Positions 37,197-47,479 are shown, counted from the first letter of the stretch. The stretch: DNA of 47,836 nucleotides from Breznakibacter xylanolyticus (GCF_003254275.1 NZ_QKZK01000025.1:6377-54212); one strand, 5' to 3'. Made by a program: numbers and translations. The notes: a model not told the origin generated them from the sequence alone.

Positions 37197-37604
37197 TCCC
37201 CCCCGAATGCTTGTGTAATCCCTGCCATCTGCCTCCCCCTTTAACCTCTCCACTCCTCCACTTCTAAACTCCTCCACTCTTCCACTCCTTTTATTGACCA
37301 ATCCCCTCTTTATGGTGACAGAATGATTTGTCGTTCGGGTCAGTCCTGCTGTAATTTTAATATGATGATTGCATTGCGACTGACGTGTCGCTGCCTGTTT
37401 TGGGATGATCTATCTTTTGGTCATCTGAATTGCCAATCAACCTTTCTCATTTATCGATACATGGGTGGTTAATATCTAACTCCATCTTAACAGAGTGGAT
37501 ATGTACCACTTTAGTTCTCCAACCATAACGGGCTGAAGATGCGTCTATACAGCCTTGTTATTTCAAAATGATGACTCACATGCACCAACCACAACGACCC
37601 CATC
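37197..37604. other. Spacer upstream of the giant M1/DUF5018 gene
   Basis: A CTCCACTCCT-type pyrimidine tract lies at 37250-37290. The remaining 300 bp have no gene. No promoter matching the Bacteroidota consensus was found close to the ATG; TATCTTTTGG at about 37409 is a one-off match, 190 bp upstream. Confidence 0.4.
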
Positions 37605-40600
37605 ATGAAAACTCTCTTATGCTCATCTCTCATTAAAAGATTGCTGACGACCTGCCTGCTGGTTGCCATGTTGCCAGTACATTCGGCTCATGCCGAAGGC
37701 TATGGCGCTGCCGTATCCACCGATGGTCGCATGGATGTCACCTTTTATTATCTCGATCTGAACATCAACATCGAGTCACCATACATCAGTGGGACGGTTT
37801 ATGTGGAGTTTACTCCCACGCAAAACAATGTGAACCAAGTCTTCCTTAACCTACAATCGGCTCTTCACAATAGCCTCTCCGTCAGTGGCGATGCCCAGTC
37901 TGTTTCAAAGTCCGACAACACCATTGTCATTAAGCTCATCCGGGCTTTTAATATGGGGGAGAAGGTGCAGTTCTCGGTGGCTTATCAGGGCGTGCCTCAG
38001 GAAGCCAACAACACCAAAGGATTGGTATATCGGTCTATCACGTCAACCCAAAAGGTCATTGCGTCTCTCAGTACCCCATGGCTGGCTCATTATTGGTGGC
38101 CTTGCAAGGATGGTACCGACGACAAACCCGATTCGGTGTATGTGGATGTGACCATCAACAACAAAACGGTTGATGGCTTTCCCTATGTCGCCATATCTAA
38201 TGGTGTGCTCGAAGAGAAATTGGTTTACGACGATTACACCACTTTCAAGTGGCGTCACCGATATCCCATTGTCACTTATTATGTCATGGTGGCCATCTCG
38301 AACTACCGTACCATCGTTGATAATTACTCGAGAAACGGGCATGACTTTCCGCTTTATTACTACGTCTTTCCCGATCATTACAGGACAGCTCAATATGGGG
38401 TCACCGATTTTAAAAATGCTTTCGATCTCTTCATCGAACTCTATGGTGACTACCCTTTCAAAGACGAAAAATATAGCATGACCCAACTGGGGTTTTATTC
38501 TGCCATCGAAAACCAAACCAACACCATTATCAACTCTTTTGATGGTGACTGGTATTATACCATGGTGCACGAGTTGGCTCACCAATGGTTTGGTTGCATG
38601 ATCACCTGCAGCAATTGGCATCATGGATGGATGAACGAGGGATTTGCTGAATACTCAGAAGCTTTGTATGCAGAACGATACGAAGGGGTGTGGGCATATA
38701 AAAACAAGATGTCTTCATATGAGTATTGGGGGGGCGGTTCTGTTTTCCTGGATGACATTTCTGATCCTTTCAACATCTTTGTAAACATCATCTATAGCAA
38801 AGGTGCATGGGTGTTGCACATGCTGCGTGGTCATTTGGGAGACGATGATTTTTTCAGATGCATCAAGGCTTATGCCAATGATCCCCGCTGGAAGTACCGA
38901 AATGCTTCTACCAAAGATTTACGTGACCTGTGTGAAAGCATGACCGGGAAGAATTTGTTCAATTTTTTCGAACAATGGGTTTATGATGAATATTATCCTC
39001 GGTATCGATACAATTATTATTCTGATCCTGCCAACAACCAGGCCGGTATTACCATTGAGCAACGTCAGCACGATATGAATGGTTGGAGAGAGGTGTTTGA
39101 GATGCCCATTCAGTTAACCTTCAATTTTACGGACGGTTCTTCGGTCGATGAAACGGTTTATAACAATGCGCAATCACAGACGTTCTATTTCAACTTTAAC
39201 AAAACCATCAAAAGTGTCTCTTTTGACCCCGATGAATGGATTTTGTGTGAGAACCAACGCGATACCTACATGACCGTTCCTCGCCCATCGGGCAGTGATG
39301 CCAAGGAAATCGTCGCTTTTTCAATTGACGGACAGTTGGGAGCCAGTGTCATCAACAGCGCCAACGCCTCGGTGTCGCTTGCCATGCCGCAGGGTACCAA
39401 CCTGAATGGTTTGGTGCCGTCCATCCGGGTGTCTGACGATGCTTCCATCACACCGGCTTCGGGAGTGGCTCAAAACTTCAACGACCCGGTGTCGTTAATT
39501 GTGAAAGCGCAAAACCTCACCACCAAAACATGGACGGTGAACGTATCCATTGGGCAGAATACTGAAAATGACATTACGTCGTTTGTCATCCCCAATCAGG
39601 TGGGGGCTTCGGTCATTGATCGTGACATGCACACGGTTAGCCTGACCATGCCCTACGGCTCTTCTCTGATGGCTTTGACGCCTTCAATGACGGTTTCCTC
39701 CGGCGCTGTCATCTCGCCGGCTTCGGGTGTCTCGCGCGATTTTTCCATCCCTTGTTCATACTTGGTCACGGCTCAAAATGGCGATTCCCAATCGTGGAGC
39801 GTGTCGGTTGTGGTGGCTCCAAACAGTGCCAACGACATTGTGTCGTTCTTCATCGAGGGGCAGGTGGGAAATGCCGTGATTGATGCTTCCGACCACCGTG
39901 TGGCTGTGATCATGCCTTATGGTTCTGATCGCTCGTTGTTGACGCCGTTCATCTCGGTGTCGGACCACGCCATCATCACCCCCGAGAGCGGCACTCCGCG
40001 CAATTTCTCATCCCCGGTCTCTTATTTGGTGACATCGCAAAGTGGCGATTCGCAGTCTTGGCTCGTGACCGTGGCAAATGCGCTGAATGACGCGAATGAC
40101 ATTCTCTCGTTTATCATCCCAGGCCAGGAAGGGGTGTCTGTCATCGACCCTTCGTTGCATACCGTGAAGGTGGTCATGCCTTATGGGGTAGGGTTAGATC
40201 CTCTTTCTCCGGTCATTTCGGTTTCGGAGGATGCCTCCATCTCTCCGGAATCCGGAGTCGCCCGTAATTTTTCACGGGTTCGCGATTATACGGTGACCGC
40301 TCAAAATGGCAATCAGCAACTGTGGAAGGTGACGGTGACCAACGCCCCCAACCCGGCCAACGACATCCTTTCGTTTGCCATTGCAGGGCAGGAGGGAGAG
40401 AGCCTCATCAATGCGTCCAACCACTCTGTCTCTGTGGTGATGCCTTATGGAACCAGCCGCACCAATTTGGTGCCCGTCATCACCGTCTCGCCTGGCGCCA
40501 CCATCAACCCGGCCTCGGGCTTGGCTCGTGATTTCACCAATACGGTGGGCTATGTCGTTTCTTCTCAAAGCGGTGTGCCCCAGTCTTGGTCAATATCTGT

Positions 40601-43600
40601 CTCCAATGCCCCCAATCCGGCAAATGACATCCTTTCGTTTGCCATCCCCGGGCAGGTAGGTACGAGCGTCATTAATGCCTCCACGCACTCAGTTTCAGTG
40701 GTGATGCCTTACGGAACCAGCCGAAATAGTCTGACACCCGTTATTGGCATCTCGCCCGGCGCCACCATCAACCCGATCTCGGGCATGGCTCGTGATTTCT
40801 CGGATGAGGTGGACTATCTCGTCACTTCTCAAAGCGGTGTGCCCCAGTCTTGGTCAATATCTGTCTCCAACGGCCCAAACCCGGCCAACGACATCCTTTC
40901 GTTTGCCATTGCAGGGCAGGAGGGCGTGAGCCTCATCAACACCTCCAATCACTCTGTCTCTGTGGTGATGCCTTATGGGGTGAATCGCAATAATTTGGTG
41001 CCCGTCATCACCGTTTCGCCCGGCGCCACCATCAACCCGGCCTCTGGCATGGCTCTTGATTTCTCGGATGAAGTGGACTATCTTGTCACATCCCAAAGCG
41101 GTGTGCCGCAGTCTTGGTCTGTATCTGTCTCCAACGCCCCCAATGCGGCCAACGACATCCTTTCTTTCGCCATTGCTGGACAGGTGGGAGAGAGCGTTAT
41201 CAATGCTACCAGCCATTCGGTTTCTCTGGTGATGCCTTATGGGGTCAGTCGCACCAATTTGGTGCCTGTCATCACCGTGTCTGATGGGGCAACCATTAAT
41301 CCGGCCTCAGGCATAGCTCGTGATTTCTCGGATGAGGTGGGTTATGTGGTGACCTCCCAAAGCGGGGTGCCTCAGTCCTGGTCAATATCTGTCTCCAATG
41401 CCCCCAACCCGGCCAACGACATTCTTTCGTTTGCCATTGCCGGACAGGTGGGAGAGAGCGTCATCAATGCCTCCGACCACTCTGTCTCTGTGGTGATGTC
41501 TTATGGGGTGAATCGCAATAATTTGGTGCCCGTCATCACCGTTTCGCCCGGCGCCACCATCAACCCGGCCTCTGGCATGGCTCGTGATTTCTCGGATGAA
41601 GTGGACTATCTTGTCACATCCCAAAGCGGTGTGCCTCAGTCTTGGTCTGTATCTGTCTCCAACGCCCCCAATGCGGCCAACGACATCCTTTCTTTCGCCA
41701 TTGCCGGACAGGTGGGAGTGAGCGTCATTAATGCCTCCAACCACTCGGTTTCTGTGGTGATGCCTTATGGAACCAGCCGCACTAATCTTACACCTGTCAT
41801 CACCGTTTCTGATGGGGCAACCATCAATCCGGCCTCCGGTATGGCTCGTGATTTCACCAATACGGTGGAGTATGTGGTGACCTCTCAAAGCAGTGTACCG
41901 CAGTCATGGTCAATATCTGTCTCCAACGCCCCCAACCCGGCCAACGACATTCTTTCGTTTGCCATTGCAGGGCAGGAGGGTGTCAGTCTCATCAATGCTT
42001 CCAACCACTCGGTTTCAGTGGTGATGCCTTACGGAACCAGCCGCACCAATTTGGTGCCCGTCATCACCGTTTCGGATGGCGCCACCATCAACCCGGCCTC
42101 AGGTGTGACTCGTGATTTTACCAATACAGTGGAGTATGTGGTGACCTCACAAAGCGGGGTGCCTCAGTCCTGGTCAATATCTGTCTCCAACGCCCCCAAC
42201 CCGGCCAACGACATTCTTTCGTTTGCCATTGCAGGGCAGGAGGGTGTCAGTCTCATCAATGCTTCCAACCACTCGGTTTCAGTGGTGATGCCTTACGGAA
42301 CCAGCCGCACCAATTTGGTGCCCGTCATCACCGTTTCGGATGGCGCCACCATCAACCCGGCCTCAGGTGTGACTCGTGATTTTACCAATACAGTGGAGTA
42401 TGTGGTGACCTCACAAAGCGGGGTGCCTCAGTCCTGGTCAATATCTGTCTCCAACGCCCCCAACCCGGCCAACGACATTCTTTCGTTTGCCATTGCAGGG
42501 CAGGAGGGTGTCAGTCTCATCAATGCTTCCAAGCACTCGGTTTCAGTGGTGATGCCTTACGGAATCAGCAGAAACAGTCTGGCACCCGTTATTGGCATCT
42601 CGCCCGGCGCTACCATCAACCCGGCCTCGGGTGTGGCTCGTGATTTCTCGGATGAGGTGGACTATCTCGTCACTTCTCAAAGCGGTGTGTCCCAGTCCTG
42701 GTCAATATCCGTCACCAACGCCCCCAACCCGGCCAACGACATCCTTTCTTTCGCCATTGCAGGGCAGGTGGGAGAGAGTGTCATCAACGCCTCCACGCAC
42801 TCAGTTTCTGTGGTGATGCCTTACGGAACCAGCCGAAATAGTCTGACACCCGTTATTGGCATCTCGCCCGGCGCCACCATCAACCCGATCTCGGGCATGG
42901 CTCGTGATTTCACCAATACGGTGGACTATGTCGTTTCTTCTCAAAGCGGTGTGCCCCAGTCCTGGTCAATATCTGTCTCCAACGCCCCCAACCCGGCCAA
43001 CGACATCCTTTCGTTTGCCATCCCCGGGCAGGTGGGCGTGAGCCTCATCAACACCTCCAATCACTCTGTCTCTGTGGTGATGCCTTATGGGGTGAGTCGC
43101 AATAATTTAGTGCCTGTCATCACCGTTTCTGATGGGGCAACCATCAATCCGGCCTCCGGTATGGCTCGTGATTTCACCAATACGGTGGGCTATGTGGTGA
43201 TCTCTCAAAGCAGTGTACCGCAGTCATGGTCTATATCTGTCTCCAACGCCCCCAACCCGGCCAACGACATACTTTCGTTTGCCATCCCCGGGCAGGTGGG
43301 CGTGAGGCTCATCAACACCTCCAATCACTCTGTCTCTGTGGTGATGCCTTATGGAACCAGCAGAAACAATTTGGTGCCTGTCATCACCGTTTCGGATGGG
43401 GCAACCATTAATCCGGCCTCAGGCATGGCTCGTGATTTCACCAGCAGGGTGAACTACTCCGTCATGTCACAAACTGGCGTGTCGCAGTCCTGGGCGGTGA
43501 CGGTGGTGAATGCCCCCAATACGGCCAACGACATCATTGCCTTTCACATCGAAGGACAGGTGGGCGAGTCGATGATTCATTCTTCCGAACACTCGGTGAG

Positions 43601-45365
43601 CCTGTTGATGCCATACGGAACGAACCTCTCGGCGCTCGCTCCCCTCATCAGGGTGTCCGAGGGTGCCGTGGTTAGCCCTCAGAGCGGGATGATGCAGAAC
43701 TTCTCCGGCACGGTCTATTACCTGGTGACGGCTGCAAGTGGTACCAAACTTTCTTGGAAGGTCAATGTCGGTTTGGCGCCCAACACCATGAATGACATCA
43801 CAGCGGTTGAAATCCCCTACATCAGAACGGTGGTCGATATTCAACCGGTGCTGCAACGAGTGGTGATCACCATCCCTCATGGGGTGTCTCGGTTGGCGCT
43901 TGCCCCTGTGTTCACTGTCTCGGAGATGGCATCCATCGTGCCGGCCTCGGGTGTGCTGCAGGATTTTACCAATGACGTCATTTATACGGTTACATCTCAA
44001 AGCGGACTCCGCAAATTATGGACTGTCACCGTGCGTAATGCCGATAGCGACGACAACGACATCTCGGCTTTCTCCATCCCCGGACAAGTAGGGATGACAT
44101 CCATCGATCGTGATGCCCACACCGTCAGCGTGGTCATGCCCTACGCGACGTCTTTGGCTTCACTCTCGCCTGCTGTCGTTGTCTCTGATGATGCTTCTCT
44201 TGACCCGGCATCGGGCGTGTCGATGGATTTCTCCAGTTCGGTGACTTATACGGTCACCTCGCAAAGTGGTCTGTCTCAGACATGGCGCGTGAATGTGTCG
44301 CATGCTCTCAATACGGCCAATCAAATGGTCGGGTTCGTCATTGACGGACAGGTGGGTGAAACGGTCATCAATGCTGCATCACACACCGTGACGGTGACCA
44401 TGCCTTATGGATCCGACTGTAGTGCCCTGGTGCCGCGGATCTCTGTCTCGGAGGCTGCTTCGGTGTTGCCCGAAAGTGGGGTACAGCAAGACTTCAATCG
44501 CCCTGTCATCTACTCGATCACTTCGCAGAGTGGGGAAAGCCTGCTTTGGCGTGTCAATGTCATCATCAGCCCCAATACTCACAACGACATCCTCTCGTTT
44601 GCCATCCCCGGACTGTCGGAGGAATGTCGTATCGATCCGCTTCTGCGAACGGTGTGGCTCTCTGTCCCCTATGGAACCGATCGGGGGAGCCTCACGCCTG
44701 ACATCGTCGTATCGCCCGAAGCCTCTGTGGTGCCGGAAAGTGGCATCACTGTCAGCCTCTCTAAACCCCGCACTTATGTGGTCACCTCGCAGAGCGGTAG
44801 TTCTGCGGAATGGACGGTTACCGTCACCGAAGAGCCCAACTCGGACAATGACATCCTCAATTTCTACATCGCCTCTCAGGTCGGCGAAAGCACCATCGAC
44901 ACGGATGCTCATACCATCAACATCATCATGCCGCATTGGTGCGATGTCTCTCGGCTCACCCCCGTGGTCATCGTCTCCGATAATGCGGATATTGATCCCA
45001 AATCTGGCTTAACCACCGACTTTTCTCTGCCGGTCGTATATGCCGTCACTGCCGAAGATGGTTCTACCCTGAAATGGATCGTCACCGTCAATCGTCTCAT
45101 CGATACCGCCTCTGAGTCCATGCCCGTGGGGCAAATCTTGGTGTATCCCAACCCGACAAATGGCCCCGTCGAGATTCAATCCACGTCAGTCGACTTGTTC
45201 GCAATCCGTATCTATACCATCGATGGCTCTCTGGTGCATGCTCAATCCTTCACCCCTAAGCGTTCTCATACATTCAGCTTCAGCTATGATCAGCGCGGCA
45301 TTTTCTTCTTGCATATCGACACATCCGCCGGATCGACCATTCACCAAATAGTGGTGGCACATTGA
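37605..45365 (+). CDS. Giant secreted M1-family metallopeptidase with 22 DUF5018-like repeats and T9SS tail
   Basis: 2586 residues. Signal peptide 1-31 (...VAMLPVHSAHA). Residues 40-240 are the M1 N-terminal beta domain. The gluzincin catalytic domain has A-I-E-N (300-303) in place of the GAMEN exopeptidase motif, zinc ligands H322 and H326 with catalytic E323 in HELAHQWFG, the third ligand E345 (NEGFAEY, exact H-x18-E spacing), and the downstream YSKGAWVLHML Tyr segment. Residues 567-2502 are 22 consecutive 88-residue domains of DUF5018 type (NDILSFAIxGQxG...ATINPASG...SQSWSISVSNAPNPA). Residues 2503-2586 are a T9SS type A sorting domain (VYPNPTNGPVEI). It is probably a surface-anchored peptidase on a long stalk or adhesive array. 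It stands alone and is followed by a terminator. Confidence 0.9.
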   Translation: MKTLLCSSLIKRLLTTCLLVAMLPVHSAHAEGYGAAVSTDGRMDVTFYYLDLNINIESPYISGTVYVEFTPTQNNVNQVFLNLQSALHNSLSVSGDAQSVSKSDNTIVIKLIRAFNMGEKVQFSVAYQGVPQEANNTKGLVYRSITSTQKVIASLSTPWLAHYWWPCKDGTDDKPDSVYVDVTINNKTVDGFPYVAISNGVLEEKLVYDDYTTFKWRHRYPIVTYYVMVAISNYRTIVDNYSRNGHDFPLYYYVFPDHYRTAQYGVTDFKNAFDLFIELYGDYPFKDEKYSMTQLGFYSAIENQTNTIINSFDGDWYYTMVHELAHQWFGCMITCSNWHHGWMNEGFAEYSEALYAERYEGVWAYKNKMSSYEYWGGGSVFLDDISDPFNIFVNIIYSKGAWVLHMLRGHLGDDDFFRCIKAYANDPRWKYRNASTKDLRDLCESMTGKNLFNFFEQWVYDEYYPRYRYNYYSDPANNQAGITIEQRQHDMNGWREVFEMPIQLTFNFTDGSSVDETVYNNAQSQTFYFNFNKTIKSVSFDPDEWILCENQRDTYMTVPRPSGSDAKEIVAFSIDGQLGASVINSANASVSLAMPQGTNLNGLVPSIRVSDDASITPASGVAQNFNDPVSLIVKAQNLTTKTWTVNVSIGQNTENDITSFVIPNQVGASVIDRDMHTVSLTMPYGSSLMALTPSMTVSSGAVISPASGVSRDFSIPCSYLVTAQNGDSQSWSVSVVVAPNSANDIVSFFIEGQVGNAVIDASDHRVAVIMPYGSDRSLLTPFISVSDHAIITPESGTPRNFSSPVSYLVTSQSGDSQSWLVTVANALNDANDILSFIIPGQEGVSVIDPSLHTVKVVMPYGVGLDPLSPVISVSEDASISPESGVARNFSRVRDYTVTAQNGNQQLWKVTVTNAPNPANDILSFAIAGQEGESLINASNHSVSVVMPYGTSRTNLVPVITVSPGATINPASGLARDFTNTVGYVVSSQSGVPQSWSISVSNAPNPANDILSFAIPGQVGTSVINASTHSVSVVMPYGTSRNSLTPVIGISPGATINPISGMARDFSDEVDYLVTSQSGVPQSWSISVSNGPNPANDILSFAIAGQEGVSLINTSNHSVSVVMPYGVNRNNLVPVITVSPGATINPASGMALDFSDEVDYLVTSQSGVPQSWSVSVSNAPNAANDILSFAIAGQVGESVINATSHSVSLVMPYGVSRTNLVPVITVSDGATINPASGIARDFSDEVGYVVTSQSGVPQSWSISVSNAPNPANDILSFAIAGQVGESVINASDHSVSVVMSYGVNRNNLVPVITVSPGATINPASGMARDFSDEVDYLVTSQSGVPQSWSVSVSNAPNAANDILSFAIAGQVGVSVINASNHSVSVVMPYGTSRTNLTPVITVSDGATINPASGMARDFTNTVEYVVTSQSSVPQSWSISVSNAPNPANDILSFAIAGQEGVSLINASNHSVSVVMPYGTSRTNLVPVITVSDGATINPASGVTRDFTNTVEYVVTSQSGVPQSWSISVSNAPNPANDILSFAIAGQEGVSLINASNHSVSVVMPYGTSRTNLVPVITVSDGATINPASGVTRDFTNTVEYVVTSQSGVPQSWSISVSNAPNPANDILSFAIAGQEGVSLINASKHSVSVVMPYGISRNSLAPVIGISPGATINPASGVARDFSDEVDYLVTSQSGVSQSWSISVTNAPNPANDILSFAIAGQVGESVINASTHSVSVVMPYGTSRNSLTPVIGISPGATINPISGMARDFTNTVDYVVSSQSGVPQSWSISVSNAPNPANDILSFAIPGQVGVSLINTSNHSVSVVMPYGVSRNNLVPVITVSDGATINPASGMARDFTNTVGYVVISQSSVPQSWSISVSNAPNPANDILSFAIPGQVGVRLINTSNHSVSVVMPYGTSRNNLVPVITVSDGATINPASGMARDFTSRVNYSVMSQTGVSQSWAVTVVNAPNTANDIIAFHIEGQVGESMIHSSEHSVSLLMPYGTNLSALAPLIRVSEGAVVSPQSGMMQNFSGTVYYLVTAASGTKLSWKVNVGLAPNTMNDITAVEIPYIRTVVDIQPVLQRVVITIPHGVSRLALAPVFTVSEMASIVPASGVLQDFTNDVIYTVTSQSGLRKLWTVTVRNADSDDNDISAFSIPGQVGMTSIDRDAHTVSVVMPYATSLASLSPAVVVSDDASLDPASGVSMDFSSSVTYTVTSQSGLSQTWRVNVSHALNTANQMVGFVIDGQVGETVINAASHTVTVTMPYGSDCSALVPRISVSEAASVLPESGVQQDFNRPVIYSITSQSGESLLWRVNVIISPNTHNDILSFAIPGLSEECRIDPLLRTVWLSVPYGTDRGSLTPDIVVSPEASVVPESGITVSLSKPRTYVVTSQSGSSAEWTVTVTEEPNSDNDILNFYIASQVGESTIDTDAHTINIIMPHWCDVSRLTPVVIVSDNADIDPKSGLTTDFSLPVVYAVTAEDGSTLKWIVTVNRLIDTASESMPVGQILVYPNPTNGPVEIQSTSVDLFAIRIYTIDGSLVHAQSFTPKRSHTFSFSYDQRGIFFLHIDTSAGSTIHQIVVAH
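39303..45110 (+). repeat. 22 x 264-bp in-frame tandem repeat (DUF5018-like domains)
   Basis: Each unit is exactly 264 bp (88 codons) and the 22 units fill 5808 bp with no insertion or deletion. Units 1-4 (39303-40358) and 17-22 (43527-45110) are diverged. Units 5-16 (40359-43526) are nearly uniform. Units 11 (41943-42206) and 12 (42207-42470) appear identical at the nucleotide level. Confidence 0.93.
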
Positions 45366-45389
45366 TTTCCATGTTACTCTTAAAAACAA

Positions 45390-45423
45390 AAACCCTCAAG
45401 GTTTCAAAAACCTTGAGGGTTTA
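45390..45423 (+). terminator. Terminator of the giant peptidase gene
   Basis: AAACCCTCAAGGTTT and AAACCTTGAGGGTTT form a 15-bp stem with a very short loop, 25 bp after the stop. The T-run is short but the stem is long. Confidence 0.8.
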
Positions 45424-45491
45424 GCGCTGCCACTGGTTACTGGTCAGTCCTTATCTGGATTGATCGATGCGCACGACATAATATTTGATTT

Positions 45492-45737
45492 TCAGTTAAT
45501 TGAGAAGATCCCACGGGGTTCATTTTGAGGCACGTACAAGGTCGGTTCTTCACAAAATACCAGTTCATCCTTATGGACATAGAGCACGTAAAATTTCCAT
45601 TCATCGTCTATTGTGTGAGTTAGTTCTGTATTTTATCCACATAGGCCGTCCCCGCCGACCCAATCAAACTTGACATCCAAAGAGCGCATTTCGTTGATGA
45701 GCGAAAAAGCATAATGGCACTTCTCACTCCACATCAT
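45492..45737 (-). pseudogene. Fragment of a DDE transposase (IS701-like)
   Basis: Minus-strand frame reading MMWSEKCHYAFSLINEM, then LDVKFDWVGGDGLCG, an in-frame stop (45633-45635), then NTELTHTIDDEWKFYVLYV, HKDELVFCEEPTLYVPQNEP and RGIFSIN-stop. The W-V-G-G-D-G-x-x-G block, with the middle Asp, and VHKDEL...LYVP are typical of IS701-type DDE transposases. Both ends are missing and one codon is now a stop, so this is a dead fragment. The IS701 label is from motif memory; another DDE family is possible. Confidence 0.6.
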
Positions 45738-46012
45738 GACATTTTTTTTCCTGCCGTGCCGATTTTTTTTTCACGGCAGCAAATCACCCACCATCCGGGG
45801 CATCGTTGGTAACCGATTGACGATGCATGGATATCGGCATTATGCCACATTTTATTTTTGGGGCGAAAAAGAGAGGGGGGCAGCTCCCATTCATCAGCAC
45901 AGAGGTGCGATTCATCAAAATGATCAGCCATAAGCACACAGATTATATATGAAATATTGAGGATCGAGTTATTTTTGCATCTCAATTCATATTCATCTGA
46001 TTGCAAACAAGC
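45738..46012. other. Spacer, possibly further transposase debris
   Basis: No intact gene. A minus-strand frame to about 46006 (…LPPSLFRPKNKMWHN…) could continue the decayed transposase upstream of 45737, but no motif confirms it. Confidence 0.35.
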
Positions 46013-47449
46013 ATGAACCCATCACCCAAACCTTTTGATTGCGAATACAACCCGCAATTCGCCCAATTGTTAAACGACTTAGGCATTTCGCTGGCCATCA
46101 GTACCTATCAGGCCGGCAAGGTCGTGATGATGAGCCCGGTGGCAGGCGATCAACTGATGCAGCTGCCCCGAACCTTTGCCGGTGCCATGGGCATGGCATC
46201 GACCCAAAACCGACTGGCGGTGGCCTGCCGGCACGAGGTCATCGAATTGAACAACATTGCCCCCCTGGCAACTTCTTATCCCACCAAGCCCAACGTGTAC
46301 GATGCCATGTATGTGCCGCGTGCCACCATTCACACGGGTTACCTGGCCATGCACGACATGGAATACCTCAACAACCATCGGTTGGTGGGGGTGAACACCC
46401 TGTTTTCGTGCCTGGCCGAAATTGATGGGCGCAACAATTTTACCCCCATCTGGAAACCGCCATTCATCAGCGAGTTGCTGCCCGAAGATCGTTGCCACAT
46501 GAACGGCATGGCCGTTGACAACCATCAAATACGATACCTCACAGCCCTGGGCAGTGGTAACACCGCGCATGGCTGGCGCGACAATAAGCTCAATGGCGGC
46601 ATTTTGATGGAGTATCCCTCGGGCGAAATCATCCTCAGCGGCCTGTCGATGCCCCACTCGCCAAGGGTGTACGATGGCAAGCTCTACCTGCTCAATTCGG
46701 CGCAAGGCGAACTCATTGAGGTGGATGTGGCCAACAAACGCTACGAAGTAGTGGTGAAGCTGGGCGGCTTTGCACGCGGCATGGCACGTTGCGGCGATTA
46801 CCTGTTCATTGGCTTATCGAAACTGCGGCACAACAGCAAAGTGTTTGCCGACCTGCCCATTGCCCAAACGTCGTTTGCCGGCGTGGTGGCCGTGTATTTG
46901 CCCTACAAAACCATTGTGGGACAAATTCGTTATGCCATGAGCGTGGATGAGATTTACGACGTGAAGGTAATCCCGGCCATGCGACCCAACATTTTATCGC
47001 CCGACATGGAGGTGCACCAACAGGCATACGCCTATGCCAATGTGTGCTTCTGGGCCGACCTGGACGAGAAAAAGAGCAAACCCGCTGCCGCCGACGCAGC
47101 GCCCACGCCCCCGCAACCTTCAGCTCAGGTCACTGCGCGCCTGCTCAAAGATGTAAGCCCCGCTCAGTTGCTAAGCGCCTACCCGGCACTGATCCCCCAC
47201 GATGTGGCCAATAACCTGACATCGGCACCGCCGGCAGGCCATTTGGTGGCCATTGTGGCACAACACCACGAGCAGCCGTTGGGTCTGACGCTCATTGAAG
47301 TGTTTGACGACCGCCGTGCCCGCCAACTGTGCGTAAGCATTGATCCCAATTACCGGGATCACGGCATTGAAGCATTCCTGAGCCGACAAATACAAATTGT
47401 CACCGATAAAAATCAACTCACTTGGTCCGAAGAGACCTCAGGGCAGTGA
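46013..47449 (+). CDS. TIGR03032 family protein with GNAT-like C-terminal tail
   Basis: 478 residues from the ATG at 46013 (MNPSPKPFDCEYN); a TTG twelve bases upstream is disfavoured. Residues 1-340 match the TIGR03032 (DUF4915-like) pattern: LGISLAISTYQAGKVVMMS, FAGAMGMA, LAVACRHEVIELNN, MHDMEYLNNHRLVGVNTLFSCLAE, RCHMNGMAVD, LTALGSGNTAHGWRDNK, LSMPHSPRVYDGKLYLLNSA and GFARGMARCGDYLFIGLS, which read as beta-propeller-type repeats. Residues about 385-475 (QPLGLTLIEVFDDRRARQLC, VSIDPNYRDHGIEAFLSRQI) look like the end of a GNAT acyltransferase, attached through a Pro/Ala linker (KPAAADAAPTPPQPSAQ). No signal peptide. GC is higher than in the surrounding spacers. Function unknown. Confidence 0.75.
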   Translation: MNPSPKPFDCEYNPQFAQLLNDLGISLAISTYQAGKVVMMSPVAGDQLMQLPRTFAGAMGMASTQNRLAVACRHEVIELNNIAPLATSYPTKPNVYDAMYVPRATIHTGYLAMHDMEYLNNHRLVGVNTLFSCLAEIDGRNNFTPIWKPPFISELLPEDRCHMNGMAVDNHQIRYLTALGSGNTAHGWRDNKLNGGILMEYPSGEIILSGLSMPHSPRVYDGKLYLLNSAQGELIEVDVANKRYEVVVKLGGFARGMARCGDYLFIGLSKLRHNSKVFADLPIAQTSFAGVVAVYLPYKTIVGQIRYAMSVDEIYDVKVIPAMRPNILSPDMEVHQQAYAYANVCFWADLDEKKSKPAAADAAPTPPQPSAQVTARLLKDVSPAQLLSAYPALIPHDVANNLTSAPPAGHLVAIVAQHHEQPLGLTLIEVFDDRRARQLCVSIDPNYRDHGIEAFLSRQIQIVTDKNQLTWSEETSGQ

Positions 47450-47479
47450 GTAAATCATTGAATCAGTAACTTTAAACAA

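Noticed and set aside
37080-37301. 73-codon minus-strand frame
   Set aside because: Built from the 23-bp tandem repeat and the pyrimidine tract.
41943-42470. Assembly duplication of identical repeat units 11 and 12
   Set aside because: Cannot be excluded, but the exact 264-bp period throughout and the near-identity of neighbouring units fit natural homogenisation; kept as a check in the repeat finding.
43467-44000. 177-codon minus-strand frame and similar antisense frames in the repeat region
   Set aside because: They are shadows of the DUF5018-like repeats and recur with the same period.
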